NCBI RefSeq assembly: GCF_037026685.1
Contig: NZ_JBANET010000007.1
Span: 114,799 to 178,798 of the forward strand
Length of the DNA stretch: 64,000 bases
Reading direction: 5' to 3'
Origin: Orrella sp037026685
GTDB lineage: Bacteria > Pseudomonadota > Gammaproteobacteria > Burkholderiales > Burkholderiaceae_B
Part shown: piece by piece, positions 32,963 to 41,395 of the stretch
Position numbering within the stretch: position 1 is the stretch's first letter
Layout of the letters: each line of letters opens with the position of its first letter
Translations under genes and position numbers: made by a program
Notes under the pieces: generated by a model
What the model saw: the letters and a program-made list of their open reading frames with translations, nothing else
Database searches by the model: none
Told to the model about the DNA's origin: nothing

Positions 32963-34207
32963 CTATTTCGCCGCGGCGCCTCCCGGCGCGGCCTGCTGCG
33001 CCGCCCGCGCCAGCGCGCCGCAGAACACCTCGGCGCCCAGCATGATGTGGCGCTCGGCGGTGTCCTCCACCGGCGTATGGCTGCGCCCGCCTATGCTGGG
33101 GATGAACAGCATCGCCGTGGGCACGCGGCGGGCCAGCACCATCGCGTCGTGGATGGCGCCGCTGGGCAGGGCCAGGCTGCGCGCGCCGGCCTGCCGGGCC
33201 TGGGCCTGCAGGTGGGCCTGCAGCGCCGGATCCATGCGGGCCGGGGCCAGCGCGTTCTGGCGCGTGGCGGCCACGCTTACGCCGCGCTGGCCGTCGCGCA
33301 GCGAGACGCACTCGTGCAGGGCCTGCGCCAGGCGTTCGAGCACCTCGGGCGAGAGGTCGCGGAACTCCACCGTCAGCGTGGCCGAGCGGGCCACGACGTT
33401 GGCGACCCCCGGTTGCAGGGCCAGCGCGCCGAAGTTCCAGACGCTGTCCGGGCCGCCCGCGCGCCGCAGGGCCGCCTCGCAGGCCAGCGCGAACTCGAAG
33501 GCGGCCAGCGCCGCGTCCTTGCGCACCGCCATGGGCGTGGTGCCGGCGTGGTCGGCCCGTCCGCCGAACTGCACCAGATAACGCTGCATGCCGGCGATGC
33601 CGGTGACGATGCCCACGTCCAGGCCGCCGTCGTCCAGCCTGGGGCCCTGTTCGATGTGCGCCTCCAGGTAGGCCAGGTGGCGGGCCGGCTCCAGCCGCGC
33701 CAGGCCCTGGGCCGGCAGGCCGGCGGCGGCCGCCGCCTCGGCCAGAGTGGCGCCGCCGTATTGCAGCCGGCCGGGGTCGATGCCGTCCAGGGCCTCGCAG
33801 AAGCTGCGGCTGCCCAGGCAGCTCAGGTAGCGCCCTTCCTCGTCCGAGAAGGCGATGACGTCTATGCCGACGGGCGCATGGGGCTGTTGCGCGCGCCAGG
33901 CGCGCGCGGCCTCCAGGCCATAGACCACGCCCAGCGCGCCATCCAGCCAGCCGCCGTTGGGCACGCTGTCCGAATGCGAGCCCACCAGCAGCGCATGGCG
34001 CACGCCGGGCGTGCGGCCGTAGACGTTGCCTACCGCGTCGATGTCCGCCTCCAGCCCCGCCTCGCGCATCTGTCCGGCCAGCCAGCGGCGCGCGGCCATG
34101 TCCTCGGGGCTCAGGGCGGGGCGGCTGACGCCCTTGCCCTGCGCGCCGAAGCGGGCCAGCGCGCGCAGGGTGGCCAGGACGCGTCGTGGATCGATGTGCA
34201 CTTGCAT
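32963..34207 (-). CDS. M20-family N-carbamoyl amino acid hydrolase / amidohydrolase
   Basis: A 414-residue metal hydrolase of the hydantoinase/carbamoylase (AtzF-independent, M20) family, which includes N-carbamoyl-L-amino-acid hydrolase, beta-ureidopropionase and allantoate amidohydrolase. Metal and catalytic motifs are GSHSDSVPNGGWLDGALGV (His78, Asp89), FSDEEGRYL (Glu123-Glu124) and AHIEQGPRL. The lid domain follows (DHAGTTPMAVRKDAA). It releases ammonia and CO2 from a carbamoyl group. It is the last gene of an operon with a ureohydrolase-like protein and a polar amino-acid ABC transporter, 3 bp after the former. Confidence 0.9.
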   Translation of the reverse strand: MQVHIDPRRVLATLRALARFGAQGKGVSRPALSPEDMAARRWLAGQMREAGLEADIDAVGNVYGRTPGVRHALLVGSHSDSVPNGGWLDGALGVVYGLEAARAWRAQQPHAPVGIDVIAFSDEEGRYLSCLGSRSFCEALDGIDPGRLQYGGATLAEAAAAAGLPAQGLARLEPARHLAYLEAHIEQGPRLDDGGLDVGIVTGIAGMQRYLVQFGGRADHAGTTPMAVRKDAALAAFEFALACEAALRRAGGPDSVWNFGALALQPGVANVVARSATLTVEFRDLSPEVLERLAQALHECVSLRDGQRGVSVAATRQNALAPARMDPALQAHLQAQARQAGARSLALPSGAIHDAMVLARRVPTAMLFIPSIGGRSHTPVEDTAERHIMLGAEVFCGALARAAQQAAPGGAAAK

Positions 34208-34210
34208 GGG

Positions 34211-35281
34211 CTAGCGCTGGCCCTGTTCCAGCTTCTTCTGCGCCATGCCGGCCATGAAGTAGGTGATGGCATAGACGATGACCCGGTACATCACCGCCGA
34301 GCCGGGCGGGATGCACAGGAAGGACAGGCCCGCGCAGCCCTTGCGGCCCACCTCGTAGGCGATGCGGATGGCCTCGTAGTCGGTCATGCCGATGGGCTCG
34401 GCCAGCTCGCCCAGCAGGTCGCCCTCGGTGGGGCCGGCCCCGCCCAGCACGTCCATGTCGAAGTGCGCGTAGACCGCCTCGGTGCCCTGGTAGGCCTGGT
34501 CCAGGTTGCGCACCACGCCTTCGATGCCCAGCTCGGTGCGGATCTTCCACATGGGCATGAAGCAGCAGCCTTCGCGCAGGAAGCGGCGCACCACCGACGG
34601 GTCTTCGAGCATGCCGCGCTCGCCGATCTCCACCAGGTTCCTGATGGCGTAGTTCGGGCAGTCGCGAAACAGCTTGTCCTTCCAGTTGGTCGAGCCGGCG
34701 ATGTGGTCGTTCTTGGTGGCCCAGTCGTAGGGCCAGCAGTCCCAATGGGTATCCAGGCTGACCATGCCCAGCGGGCCGGGAATGTGTTGGGCGATGGGCC
34801 GGCCCACCGCGTACGAGGCGCAGGGCGAGTTCTGGCCGATGACGATGGGCACGGCGCCGGCGGCCAGGGCCTGCTTGACCTTGCGCTCGACGCCTTCCTG
34901 CGCTTCGAGGATGCGCTCGACCGTGCCCTCGTAGCTGGCCTCGATGGGGATGTCCACGTCGCCGTAGTCCACCACCTTCAGGTGCTCGAAGATGTCGATG
35001 TCCATGTCCTGGACATAGCCGCCGCGGTAGCGGATGGACTGCTGGCGCACGCGGGTGGTGGCGGCCAGCCATTCGGCCTTGTCCACCCCGCTGTACTTCT
35101 TGCCCCAGCCGGCGGCAAAGGGCGAGCCGATGATGACGACGTCCGCGCCCTGGATGTCGTCCTCGTTGATGGCGTAGGGCACGCCCAGAAAGGTGGGCAT
35201 GTCCTCGCGGATGCGCGGGAAGTGCACGTTGCGCCAGTGCTTGCCGGCCAGCGTCTGTTCCCAGGTCGGATAATGCGGCAT
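34211..35281 (-). CDS. Ureohydrolase (agmatinase/arginase superfamily) with altered metal site
   Basis: A 356-residue arginase-fold protein. Two of the three metal motifs are present: SLDTHWD (Asp177, His179, Asp181) and HFDMDVLGGAGP (Asp275, Asp277). The first motif, normally GGDHS, reads GQNSP here (149-153), so the His that binds the first metal is replaced by Ser152. This implies either a single-metal or remodelled centre, or a different reaction on a guanidino or ureido compound. It lies between the ABC binding protein (28 bp) and the carbamoylase (3 bp). Agmatinase, guanidinoacid hydrolase and ureidoacid-type activities are all possible. Confidence 0.82.
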   Translation of the reverse strand: MPHYPTWEQTLAGKHWRNVHFPRIREDMPTFLGVPYAINEDDIQGADVVIIGSPFAAGWGKKYSGVDKAEWLAATTRVRQQSIRYRGGYVQDMDIDIFEHLKVVDYGDVDIPIEASYEGTVERILEAQEGVERKVKQALAAGAVPIVIGQNSPCASYAVGRPIAQHIPGPLGMVSLDTHWDCWPYDWATKNDHIAGSTNWKDKLFRDCPNYAIRNLVEIGERGMLEDPSVVRRFLREGCCFMPMWKIRTELGIEGVVRNLDQAYQGTEAVYAHFDMDVLGGAGPTEGDLLGELAEPIGMTDYEAIRIAYEVGRKGCAGLSFLCIPPGSAVMYRVIVYAITYFMAGMAQKKLEQGQR

Positions 35282-35309
35282 GGTTGCTCCTGAAATCGGA
35301 TAAGGGCGT

Positions 35310-36152
35310 TTACTGGGCGGTCTTCGGGAATTCGCGCAGGTTGGGCTGGTCGACGTAGCGTCCGCCTTGCAGGTACTTGCCCACCAGCGCGTCCCACTGG
35401 CCCGAGATCAGCAGGTTCTCCAGGCCGATGTCCAGCACCGACTTGAGCTCGGTGTTGCCTTTCTTGACGGTCCAGGCGATGGGCAGGAAGAACACCGGGT
35501 CCTTGTCGAACAGCATCTTGGTGGTGGGTTGCTGCGCCACGAATTGCGAGGCCGTGAAGGCGTCCTCGAAGCTGGCGTCGGCGCGGCCGGCGGCCACTTC
35601 CATGAAGCCTGCGGTCAGGTTGCCTCCGCCCAGCGAGGTCAGCCTGGCGTTGGGCAGGGTGCGGCGCACGAAGTCCTCGGCGGCCGTGCCCTGCACCACG
35701 GCGATGCGCACGTCGGGCTTGTTCATGTCGGCCAGGCTGGAGAATCGTTCGTCGTCCTTGCCCACCACGGCCACGCTGCCCAGGTACAGCAGCGGGCGCG
35801 TGAAGTCCACCGCCATGGCGCGCCTGACGGTGGCGAAGGTCGCCGCGATGGACATGTCGAACTGGTTCGATTGCAGGCCGGCCACGAAGTTGGCCCAGGT
35901 GGTCTCGATGAAGACGGGCTTGACGCCCATCTGCTCGGCGATGGCCCGCGCGGCATCGACGTAAAAGCCCGTGACCTCGCCGCTGCGCGGGTCCTTGGCC
36001 GTGCCCGGGGGCGAGGGCACGTAGCCGATGCGCAGTTCGCCGCGGCGCTGGATCTGCTCGATTTCACCGGCGGCCTTGGCGGGCGCGGCGGCGGTCAGGG
36101 CCATGAGTGCGGCCGTGCCCAGCGCGGCCAGAAAAGCAAAGCGTTTTTTCAT
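35310..36152 (-). CDS. Polar amino-acid ABC transporter substrate-binding protein
   Basis: A 280-residue SBP_bac_3 protein. The signal peptide is FLAALGTAALMALTAAAPAKA. The mature start IQRRGELRIGYVPSPPGTAKDP is typical of lysine/arginine/glutamine-type receptors, with SGEVTGFYVDAARAIAEQMGV following. It delivers the solute to the permease and ATPase encoded directly upstream in the same operon. The enzymes downstream suggest that a guanidino or carbamoyl amino acid is the cargo (inference). Confidence 0.93.
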   Translation of the reverse strand: MKKRFAFLAALGTAALMALTAAAPAKAAGEIEQIQRRGELRIGYVPSPPGTAKDPRSGEVTGFYVDAARAIAEQMGVKPVFIETTWANFVAGLQSNQFDMSIAATFATVRRAMAVDFTRPLLYLGSVAVVGKDDERFSSLADMNKPDVRIAVVQGTAAEDFVRRTLPNARLTSLGGGNLTAGFMEVAAGRADASFEDAFTASQFVAQQPTTKMLFDKDPVFFLPIAWTVKKGNTELKSVLDIGLENLLISGQWDALVGKYLQGGRYVDQPNLREFPKTAQ

Positions 36153-36236
36153 GATGGTTCCGTAAGCGGGGTGAGTGAAAGCGAGCCACGCGCTTGGCGT
36201 GACGGTGGGGCCGTCCTTTGGCGGGGACGGGAAAAT

Positions 36237-36992
36237 CTAGGCCAGCACGCGCGACAGGAAGGCGCGCGTGCGCGGGTTCTGCGGCGCGGTGAACAGCTGC
36301 GCGGGCGGGGCTTCCTCGACGATGTAGCCGCCTTCCATGAACACCACGCGGCTGGCCACGTCGCGCGCGAAGCTCATCTCGTGCGTGACGATGACCATGG
36401 TCATGCCGGCCTGGGCCAGCTCGCGCATGGCGGCAAGCACCTCGCCCACCAGCTCCGGGTCCAGCGCCGAGGTCGGCTCGTCGAACAGCATCAGCCGCGG
36501 CTGCATGGCCAGCGCCCGCGCGATGGCCGCGCGCTGCTGCTGGCCGCCCGACAGGCGCGTGGGCTTGACGTCGCGCTTGTCCGACAGGCCCACCTGCGCG
36601 AGCAGCCGCTCGGCGCGTTCGCGAGCCTGCTCGCGCGGCACCTTCAGCACCTGCACCGGCCCTTCCATGACGTTCTGCAGGATCGTCATGTGCGGGAACA
36701 GGTTGAAGTTCTGGAACACCATGCCCATCTGCGCGCGCAGGCGGTTGGTCTGGCGCTCGCCAGCCGGGCGCCGCAGCCCGCCGCTCTCCTGGTAGCCCAC
36801 CAGCTGCCCGTCAAAGCGCACCTCGCCGGCGTCGTAGGGCTCCAGGAAGTTGATGCACTTGAGCAGCGTGCTCTTGCCCGAGCCGCTGGGGCCGATCACC
36901 GCCACCACGTCGCGCGGCTGCACCGACAGGTTGATGTCGCGCAGCACGGACAGGCTGCCGTACGATTTGCTCAGGTTCTTGATATCGAGCAT
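36237..36992 (-). CDS. Polar amino-acid ABC transporter ATPase (GlnQ/HisP type)
   Basis: A 251-residue ATPase. It has Walker A GPSGSGKST, signature LSGGQQQRAAIARALA, Walker B LMLFDEPTSALDPE and the H-loop VTHEM. A Gly/Arg-rich insert, SGGLRRPAGERQTN, sits before the Q-loop FQNFNLFPHMT, as in this subfamily. It lies between the permease (27 bp) and the binding-protein gene (84 bp). Confidence 0.96.
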   Translation of the reverse strand: MLDIKNLSKSYGSLSVLRDINLSVQPRDVVAVIGPSGSGKSTLLKCINFLEPYDAGEVRFDGQLVGYQESGGLRRPAGERQTNRLRAQMGMVFQNFNLFPHMTILQNVMEGPVQVLKVPREQARERAERLLAQVGLSDKRDVKPTRLSGGQQQRAAIARALAMQPRLMLFDEPTSALDPELVGEVLAAMRELAQAGMTMVIVTHEMSFARDVASRVVFMEGGYIVEEAPPAQLFTAPQNPRTRAFLSRVLA

Positions 36993-37019
36993 TTTTTTCC
37001 CCTTGTTCTTCGATGCTGC

Positions 37020-37685
37020 TCAGGCGTGGCGCTGCACGCGCCGCTCCAGCCGGCGCGAAAGCCAGATCCAGGGGAACGTGATCGCAAAGAACACCAGGGC
37101 CAGGAAGGTGTAGATCTCCAGCGGCCGGTAGGTCGCGGCGATCAGGTTGTTGGACTCCTGCAGCAGTTCGTACACGGCGATCATCGAGCCCAGCGTCGAG
37201 AGCTTCATCAGGTTGGCGAATTCGTTGATGAAGGGCGGAATCATCTTCTGCGCGGCCTGCGGCAGGATGATGCGTCGCAGCGCCAGCACATAGGACATGC
37301 CCAGCGAACGCGCCGCCATGGCCTGGCCCTTGTCCACCGCGTTGATGCCCGCGCGCACGATCTCGGCCACGTAGGCGCCCGAATGGATGCCCAGCGCGAT
37401 GATGACCGTGGTCTTGGCCTCCAGCTGCACGCCCAGCAGGATGGGCAGGCAGTAGTAGATCCAGACGATCTGCACCAGCGCCGGCGTGGCGCGGATGAAC
37501 TCGACGTAGACCGAGGCGGGCGCGCGCAGCCACCAAAGGCGCGCCTCGCGCAAGATGCCCATCGGCAGGCCGATGAGCACGCCCAGCAGCGTGGCGCCCA
37601 GCGTGATCTGCAGCGTCACGATGGCGCCGCGCATGAACACCGGCCAGTACTCGGCGATGATGTGGAACTGCCAGTTGTATCCCAT
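37020..37685 (-). CDS. Polar amino-acid ABC transporter permease
   Basis: A 221-residue HisM/GlnP-type permease with about five helices. The family motifs are RGAIVTLQITLGATLLG, the ELRGTP-like EFIRATPALVQIVW, and the EAA loop (AARSLGMSYVLALRRIILPQA). A single permease gene implies a homodimer. The ATG at 37685 gives MGYNWQFH. It is the first gene of the transport-catabolic operon, 90 bp after the XRE-cupin regulator in the same direction, so the regulator may be co-transcribed. Confidence 0.95.
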   Translation of the reverse strand: MGYNWQFHIIAEYWPVFMRGAIVTLQITLGATLLGVLIGLPMGILREARLWWLRAPASVYVEFIRATPALVQIVWIYYCLPILLGVQLEAKTTVIIALGIHSGAYVAEIVRAGINAVDKGQAMAARSLGMSYVLALRRIILPQAAQKMIPPFINEFANLMKLSTLGSMIAVYELLQESNNLIAATYRPLEIYTFLALVFFAITFPWIWLSRRLERRVQRHA

Positions 37686-37775
37686 TGGATTCCCCTTGTT
37701 TGCCGTGCCTTCTCCGCCTGGCGGGGGCACTGTGTCGGTCAGGCCGGCGCGCGCGGCGTGGTTGGCTGCGGCCTC

Positions 37776-38378
37776 CTAGAAGGTGGCGGGTGTGTTGACC
37801 CAGTAGATCCGGACTTCCTCGGCGCCGGCGTTCTCGTAGCCGTGCGGCGTCTGGCTCGGGAAATGGAAGGCGTCGCCGGCCTGCAGGGTGTGCGTCTCGC
37901 TGCCCAGGGTCAGCCTTACCGTGCCTTGCAGCACATAGCCCACTTCCTCGCCCAGGTGCTCGATCAGCCCGTCGCTGCGTCCGCCCGGCGGGATGATGTG
38001 GATATGGGCCTGCAGCAGCGAGCCGCGCTGGGCGTTGTCCAGCCGTTCGAGCTGCACGCCGCCGGTGGCGCCCTCGAAGGACGACACCAGGCGCGTGCCC
38101 CGGCGCAGGACGGGCCCGCCGGCGGGCTGCTCGCCGATCAGGTACGAGACGTTGGTCTCCAGCGCGCCGGCCAGGCGGTGCAGCATGGCCAGCGAAGGCG
38201 TGACCAGGCCGCGCTCGACCTTGGAGACCTGGCTTTCCGAGCAGCCGGCCTTCTCGGCACAGGCCTTGAGCGTGAGCTTGCGCGCCAGCCGGGCGTGCTT
38301 GATGCGCGTGCCCAGTTCCAGCGCGTTGGCGTTGGCGTCGGCGGCCATGGCCAGGCCGGCGGGCAGGGCGGCGGTCAT
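37776..38378 (-). CDS. XRE-cupin transcriptional regulator
   Basis: A 200-residue protein with an N-terminal HTH_XRE domain (about 22-76; TLKACAEKAGCSESQVSKVERG is the helix-turn-helix) and a C-terminal cupin (about 125-195; AHIHIIPPGGRS, EHLGEEVGYVLQGTV, FPSQTPHGY). This class (PuuR-like) often controls amine and amino-acid catabolism with a small-molecule effector bound in the cupin. It probably regulates the downstream transporter, ureohydrolase and carbamoylase genes and itself through the palindrome at 38435-38453. I chose the ATG at 38378; a TTG at 38441 would overlap the palindrome. Confidence 0.92.
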   Translation of the reverse strand: MTAALPAGLAMAADANANALELGTRIKHARLARKLTLKACAEKAGCSESQVSKVERGLVTPSLAMLHRLAGALETNVSYLIGEQPAGGPVLRRGTRLVSSFEGATGGVQLERLDNAQRGSLLQAHIHIIPPGGRSDGLIEHLGEEVGYVLQGTVRLTLGSETHTLQAGDAFHFPSQTPHGYENAGAEEVRIYWVNTPATF

Positions 38379-38434
38379 GGCCGTCCCGCCCGCCGGGGCG
38401 GATCGAAGCAGGGCAAGTGCATGGTCTTTCCCGT

Positions 38435-38453
38435 TAATCAAGAAACTTGATTA
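38435..38453. promoter_or_regulatory. Operator of the XRE-cupin regulator
   Basis: TAATCAAG-AAA-CTTGATTA is a perfect 8-bp inverted repeat 57 bp ahead of the regulator ATG. A site of this symmetry next to an XRE-cupin gene is most simply its own operator. No second copy is seen before the permease gene. Confidence 0.6.
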
Positions 38454-38517
38454 TTGGGCATGAAGCTGTATTGAGGCATTGGGGTAAACCCGGACTTCGA
38501 AAAACAGGCGGGGATGG

Positions 38518-39342
38518 CTAGAGGGACTGCGACAGCTCGCGGGTGATGGCTTGCGCGCAGCGCAGCAGCGGCGCGACCAGTTCGCGCTTGACGCGCGGGG
38601 CGTCCCAGCGCGGCACGGGCACGGCGATATTGACCGCCCCCACCGGCTCGCGCCGGCCGTTGTAGACCGGCGCGGCCACCGAAATGTCGCCGATGAAGGC
38701 TTCCTGGTCGTTGATGACGTAGCCCTGGGCGCGCCATTGCCGCATCAGCTTGCGCAGGGTTTCGGCGTCGGTGACGGTATGTTCGGTCATGGCCTGGCGC
38801 GGTCCGGCCAGGATGGCCTCGGCCTGCTCGGCCGGCAGCTGCGCCATGATGGCGCGGCCTGCCGCGGTGCAGAAGGCCGGCAGCCGCGACCCCACGTGCA
38901 GGTTGACGCTGACCGGGTGCACGCTGGCATAGCGCAGCACGTAGACGATCTCCAACCCTTCGAGCTCCATCAGGTTGACGGTCTCGCTGGTGGCGCGGTT
39001 CAGCGCCTCCAGGTGGGGCTGGGCGATCTCGCGCACCGGGTCGGTCGAAAGCACGGTGTGGCCGAATTCCAGCATCCTGGACGAAAGCGCATAGGCCCGC
39101 GTTTGCGGATGCTGGCGCAGGTAGCCCAGCTGGCGCAGGGTGTGGGTCAGGCGCTGCACCGCGCTTTTTTCCAGCCCGGACATCTGCGCCAGCTCGGTCA
39201 GCGTCAGCGGCCGCTGCGCCTGGTTCAGGCATTCGAGCAGGTGAAAGCACTTGCCCACCGAAAGCACGAAAAGCTTGTCCGCCGCCGCGCCGCCGGGCGG
39301 GGCGGGCAGGGCGGGGTCATCGGTGGCTGCGGCGGGCTTCAT
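38518..39342 (-). CDS. IclR-family transcriptional regulator
   Basis: A 274-residue IclR protein. The winged helix (LTLTELAQMSGLEKSAVQRLTHTLRQLGYL) occupies about 45-85. The effector domain follows, with LHVGSRLPAFCTAAGRAIMA and ISVAAPVYNGRREPVGAVNIAVPV. It ends the operon containing a nitrilase-type amidase (7 bp upstream) and an M19 dipeptidase. The paired palindromes in the dipeptidase/Bug divergent promoter are its probable targets. Confidence 0.93.
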   Translation of the reverse strand: MKPAAATDDPALPAPPGGAAADKLFVLSVGKCFHLLECLNQAQRPLTLTELAQMSGLEKSAVQRLTHTLRQLGYLRQHPQTRAYALSSRMLEFGHTVLSTDPVREIAQPHLEALNRATSETVNLMELEGLEIVYVLRYASVHPVSVNLHVGSRLPAFCTAAGRAIMAQLPAEQAEAILAGPRQAMTEHTVTDAETLRKLMRQWRAQGYVINDQEAFIGDISVAAPVYNGRREPVGAVNIAVPVPRWDAPRVKRELVAPLLRCAQAITRELSQSL

Positions 39343-39348
39343 GGCCCG

Positions 39349-40209
39349 CTATTTGACCAGATTCCCGTAAAGGTCCGGGCGCCGGTCGCGCCACCACGGA
39401 AAGCCCACGCGCGCCCGGCCCACTTCGTCCAGGTCCGCCACGTGCACCAGCAGGGCGTTTTCCTCCCCGGCCAGGCGGGCGGCGATCATGCCATGGGGAT
39501 CGACCGCCATGCTGTGGCCCAGGTGATGGCGCGGGCCTTCGATGCCGGCGCGGTTGCACGCCAGCACATAGGCGCCGTTCTCGTAGGCGCGCGCCCGCGG
39601 CGGCACTTCCCAGATCGAGGCGCGCCGCTGCGGGTCGCTGTAGGTCGAAAAGGAGATGGGCATCACCAGCACCTCGGCGCCCTGCAAGGCCAGCGCGCGG
39701 CTGCCCTCGGGGTACAGCCTGTCGTTGCAGATCTGGATGCCGATGCGCGTGCCGCACAGGTCGAACACCGGCAGGCCGCGTCCCGGCGAGAAGTAGAACT
39801 TCTCGTAGCTGCCCGTGCCGCCGGGCTTGTCGTTGGGAAAATAGGCCGGGATGTGGGTCTTGCGGTAGATGCCCAGCACCTGCCCGCGCGCATCGCTGAC
39901 CAGCGCCGAGTTGTAGTAGCCGTCGTCGGCGCGCTCGGCCAGCGGCAGCACCAGCGCCGTGCCGCGCGAGGCGGCGTGCCCGACCAGGCGCAGCACGCGC
40001 GGGTCGTCGGCGCGCATGAAGTGGCGGTCGAAGTCCGCCTGCAGGCTATTGGCGAAAAAGGGCGCCAGGAACAGCTCCGGAAAGGCCAGCAGCTCGACGC
40101 CCTGGCCGTGGGCCTGGTCGATCAGGGCCGCCGCGGTATCGAACATGGCGGCCGAGCCGTCCTGGACGCTGCCGGTCTGCGCGGCCGCCATGCAAAGCGT
40201 GCGTGTCAT
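39349..40209 (-). CDS. Nitrilase-superfamily carbon-nitrogen hydrolase
   Basis: A 286-residue amidase with an intact Glu-Lys-Cys triad: Glu45 in FPELFLAP, Lys117 in YRKTHIP and Cys161 in IQICNDRLYPE. The pattern THIPAYFPNDKPGGTGSYEKFYF is close to N-carbamoylputrescine amidase/beta-ureidopropionase branches, which act on carbamoyl-amine bonds. It overlaps no gene but is 11 bp from the dipeptidase, so both belong to one operon. Action on N-carbamoyl or simple amide derivatives of amino acids is likely. Confidence 0.9.
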   Translation of the reverse strand: MTRTLCMAAAQTGSVQDGSAAMFDTAAALIDQAHGQGVELLAFPELFLAPFFANSLQADFDRHFMRADDPRVLRLVGHAASRGTALVLPLAERADDGYYNSALVSDARGQVLGIYRKTHIPAYFPNDKPGGTGSYEKFYFSPGRGLPVFDLCGTRIGIQICNDRLYPEGSRALALQGAEVLVMPISFSTYSDPQRRASIWEVPPRARAYENGAYVLACNRAGIEGPRHHLGHSMAVDPHGMIAARLAGEENALLVHVADLDEVGRARVGFPWWRDRRPDLYGNLVK

Positions 40210-40220
40210 GGCGGGCTCCT

Positions 40221-41216
40221 TCAGTGCCAGATCTGGCCGAAGGCGCGCAGGAAGTTGCCGCCGGCGATGCCGTCGACCTCGGCGGCCGAGAAGCCGGCGC
40301 GCTCTAGCGCCTGCAGGATCAGCGGAAACTGGCGCGGCGTGGGCGTGTCGCCCGGGTAGCGGTCGGCCAGCCGGTTGCCGAAGGCATTGATGAACACCCC
40401 CGCCGGGCCGGGATAGTTGCGGCTCAGGTTCAGGATGGCCTCGACCTGGGCCGGGTCCTGCACGCAGGCGAAATCGGTGCCGATGCCGATGTGCTCGACA
40501 CCGACCAGGTCGGCGATGTAGCGCGCGTGGCGCACGAAGTTCTCCAGCGTGGGCGGATGCTTGGGGTCGCCGTCCCAGTTCAGGAAGCCGTGGATGCTCA
40601 CGCCGATGACCCCGCCGGTGGCGGCCACCGCGCGGATCGACTCGTCGGTCTTGTTGCGCACCCGCATGTCCACCGCCTTGGCGTTGGCGTGGGTCAGCAG
40701 CACCGGCTTGTCCGACAGGGCGGCGGCTTCCTGCACCGTGGCTTCCGAGCAGTGGCTCAGGTCGATGGCCACGCCCACCCGGTTCAGCTCCTTGACCACC
40801 TCGCGGCCGAAATCGGTCAGGCCGGCGCCGCGCGTCTCGCCGCAGCCGTCGGCCACCAGGTTGGCCTCGTTGTAGGTCAGCTGCGCCACGCGCAGGCCCA
40901 TGGCGTGGAAGGCGCGGATGCGCTGGATGTTCGACTCCAGCGGCAGCAGGTTCTGCCAGCCCATGATCAGGCCCGTCTTGCCCTCGGCCTGGGCCGCGGG
41001 TATGTCCTCGGCCCGGCGCACCAGGCGCCAGCCGGCCGCCGGATCGTCCACCGCGGCCAGCCAGCGCGCCATGGCGTCGAAGGCCGGCACCATGCCTTGC
41101 AGGTAGGGCGCGACGGTGACGTTGGCGGCGGTGACCCCGCCGGTCTTGAGCGGTTCGGCGATGCCATCGCCGTGAAACACCAGTGCGTCGATGACGATGC
41201 GTTGGGTGGAGCCCAT
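40221..41216 (-). CDS. M19 (renal) dipeptidase-like metallohydrolase
   Basis: A 331-residue protein of the membrane dipeptidase family M19. Metal ligands can be placed: the first HxD (ALVFHGDG), Glu in LTYNEANLVADG, His in DLSHCSEATV, His in LTHANAKAV and Asp in IGIGTDFACV. It has no signal peptide, so it is cytoplasmic. M19 enzymes cleave dipeptides, including those with D-residues, and some beta-lactams. The neighbouring nitrilase-type amidase and divergent DadA-like oxidase suggest use of amide-linked or D-amino-acid-containing compounds. Confidence 0.9.
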   Translation of the reverse strand: MGSTQRIVIDALVFHGDGIAEPLKTGGVTAANVTVAPYLQGMVPAFDAMARWLAAVDDPAAGWRLVRRAEDIPAAQAEGKTGLIMGWQNLLPLESNIQRIRAFHAMGLRVAQLTYNEANLVADGCGETRGAGLTDFGREVVKELNRVGVAIDLSHCSEATVQEAAALSDKPVLLTHANAKAVDMRVRNKTDESIRAVAATGGVIGVSIHGFLNWDGDPKHPPTLENFVRHARYIADLVGVEHIGIGTDFACVQDPAQVEAILNLSRNYPGPAGVFINAFGNRLADRYPGDTPTPRQFPLILQALERAGFSAAEVDGIAGGNFLRAFGQIWH

Positions 41217-41274
41217 GTTTTCCCCTTGATCCGTAGGTGGTTGAGGCAGCGGCGCCGCGGACGGCGCGCGAACA

Positions 41275-41312
41275 GTTATTGCTATCCAATAACGACTATT
41301 GCTTTGCAATAG
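41275..41312. promoter_or_regulatory. Two adjacent palindromes in divergent promoter
   Basis: GTTATTG-5-CAATAAC (41275-41293) and CTATTGC-TTT-GCAATAG (41296-41312) are perfect 7-bp inverted repeats sharing a TATTG core and separated by 2 bp. They lie between the dipeptidase operon and the Bug gene. Tandem sites 20 bp apart suggest cooperative binding by the local IclR regulator. Confidence 0.6.
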
Positions 41313-41395
41313 GTTAAGGGATAACTTTGTTCCGGGCAATGCCGCGGGGCATCCTGGATCCGCGGCGGTCCGACACTGACAAGGGGAATATCGCC

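Noticed and set aside
32945..32963. GTTGAC/GTCAAC inverted repeat as an operator
   Set aside because: It lies at the 3' end of the carbamoylase operon with no promoter or start nearby, and the arms are short.
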